Source: Actinernus sp. WN-2022 (taxonomy: Eukaryota; Cnidaria; Anthozoa; Actiniaria; Actinernidae). Taken from it: a DNA stretch of 64,000 nucleotides. Below are positions 63,420 to 64,000 of the stretch, one piece after another. Each line of letters begins with the position of its first letter. The stretch's first letter is position 1. The translations under genes and the position numbers were made by a program. Under the pieces are notes generated by a model. It was given only the letters and a program-made list of their open reading frames with translations, was not told where the DNA came from and made no database searches. The stretch spans positions 97,133,321 to 97,197,320 of the forward strand of contig JAOWCC010001634.1 in the NCBI GenBank assembly GCA_030867875.1, read 5' to 3'.

Positions 63420-64000
63420 ATTTGATCAATGTTTGAATTAAGCAAGGTAAGGTAATCAGCTTATTCTAGCTCCAATACGGTCTTCCGAAGGATACTTAGC
63501 AATAAGGGGCACTGTAAAACCCCCAAAAACAATGACTACTCAGATTAGCAGAGCATGCTTTCCAGGTTTACTGGAGAAAATCGGAGACACATTTGATGAA
63601 AGATGGAAAATATTCAAGTGGATGAAAAATACTGCTTTCAAGACAAATTTAGAGCGACTTGAAATCGGTTCAAAGTAACCCACTTTAATCTTTGCCATCC
63701 TCTATCGAAAAAGTTTGAAAAGCATATAAGGACATTTACATGGTCCAATGTTGTTATTTTTATAGTTTTCTTTTCAGTAAAGAAACTTGAAGGTTCACTT
63801 CAAGCAGGCATGCCGTGCAGTTTCCTAGTGGATTTATCAAAAATACAAAATGAATTTAGTCATATTAGTTACTAGCTTTGCACAATGGCATAATATTTCT
63901 CTAATTGACTTTTGATGTGGGAGAACACAGTTCGTAGACCAATCTTTAGAAGACCTAGTAAGTGAACAGAAATAAATACGGGTTATTAGTCGGCTAAGCA
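63420..64000. other. Stretch without recognisable feature
   Basis: AT-rich DNA at the window edge, with no long frame and no repeat seen. Confidence 0.4.

Overview
The window looks like nuclear DNA of a marine invertebrate, most likely an anthozoan cnidarian such as a stony coral. The reasons are high AT content, long gene-poor stretches, split exons with GT/AG borders, and a very dense load of short inverted-repeat transposons (MITEs). Several repeats, for example the one ending CCCTGGGAACGAGGTTG, are ones I associate with coral genomes. No database search was possible, so the taxon is an inference.

The core is an 18,628-bp virus-like element at 33,298-51,925. Its terminal inverted repeats begin AGCAGCAGGGGGG and it is flanked by a 5-bp target duplication (TGTTC). 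It inserted into the right arm of a 132-bp MITE whose remains lie on both sides. The virion-type genes are a probable double-jelly-roll major capsid protein (41,683-42,921), an FtsK/A32-type packaging ATPase (42,921-43,546, frameshifted), a large unknown protein (38,956-40,599) and a run of small membrane proteins (43,536-45,097). The replication and integration genes are a retroviral-type DDE integrase (45,730-47,718) and one very large minus-strand reading frame (51,468 down to about 47,521). That frame joins a family-B DNA polymerase, an SF1 (Pif1/RecD-like) helicase and an HNH-like nuclease, and is now broken by two frameshifts. A TFIIB-like factor lies near the left end. This is the gene set of a Polinton/Maverick-like endogenous virus, but the polymerase-helicase-nuclease fusion, the TFIIB-like gene and the absence of a recognisable adenovirus-type protease are unusual.

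The element has been hit by later transposons. A 3,087-bp hAT element with a ZMYM1-type transposase (one in-frame stop) sits in the TFIIB-like gene, and a ~930-bp MITE-like insert splits the integrase. Together with a premature TGA and several frameshifts, this indicates a dead or dying provirus, although much of it is open.

Left of the element (1-33 kb) are tandem duplications, a non-LTR reverse transcriptase fragment, (TA)n tracts carrying MITEs, a pogo-like DDE transposase remnant (15.9-17.1 kb), a very long inverted repeat (29.8-30.7 kb), and a few isolated candidate host exons at 12.3, 28 and 32 kb. Right of it (52-64 kb) are a Penelope-like GIY-YIG fragment with a hammerhead-like core, a 4-kb stack of MITEs inside MITEs (54.6-58.8 kb), and a 138/140-bp minisatellite (59.6-60.7 kb). 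I could not reconstruct a complete host gene anywhere in the window.
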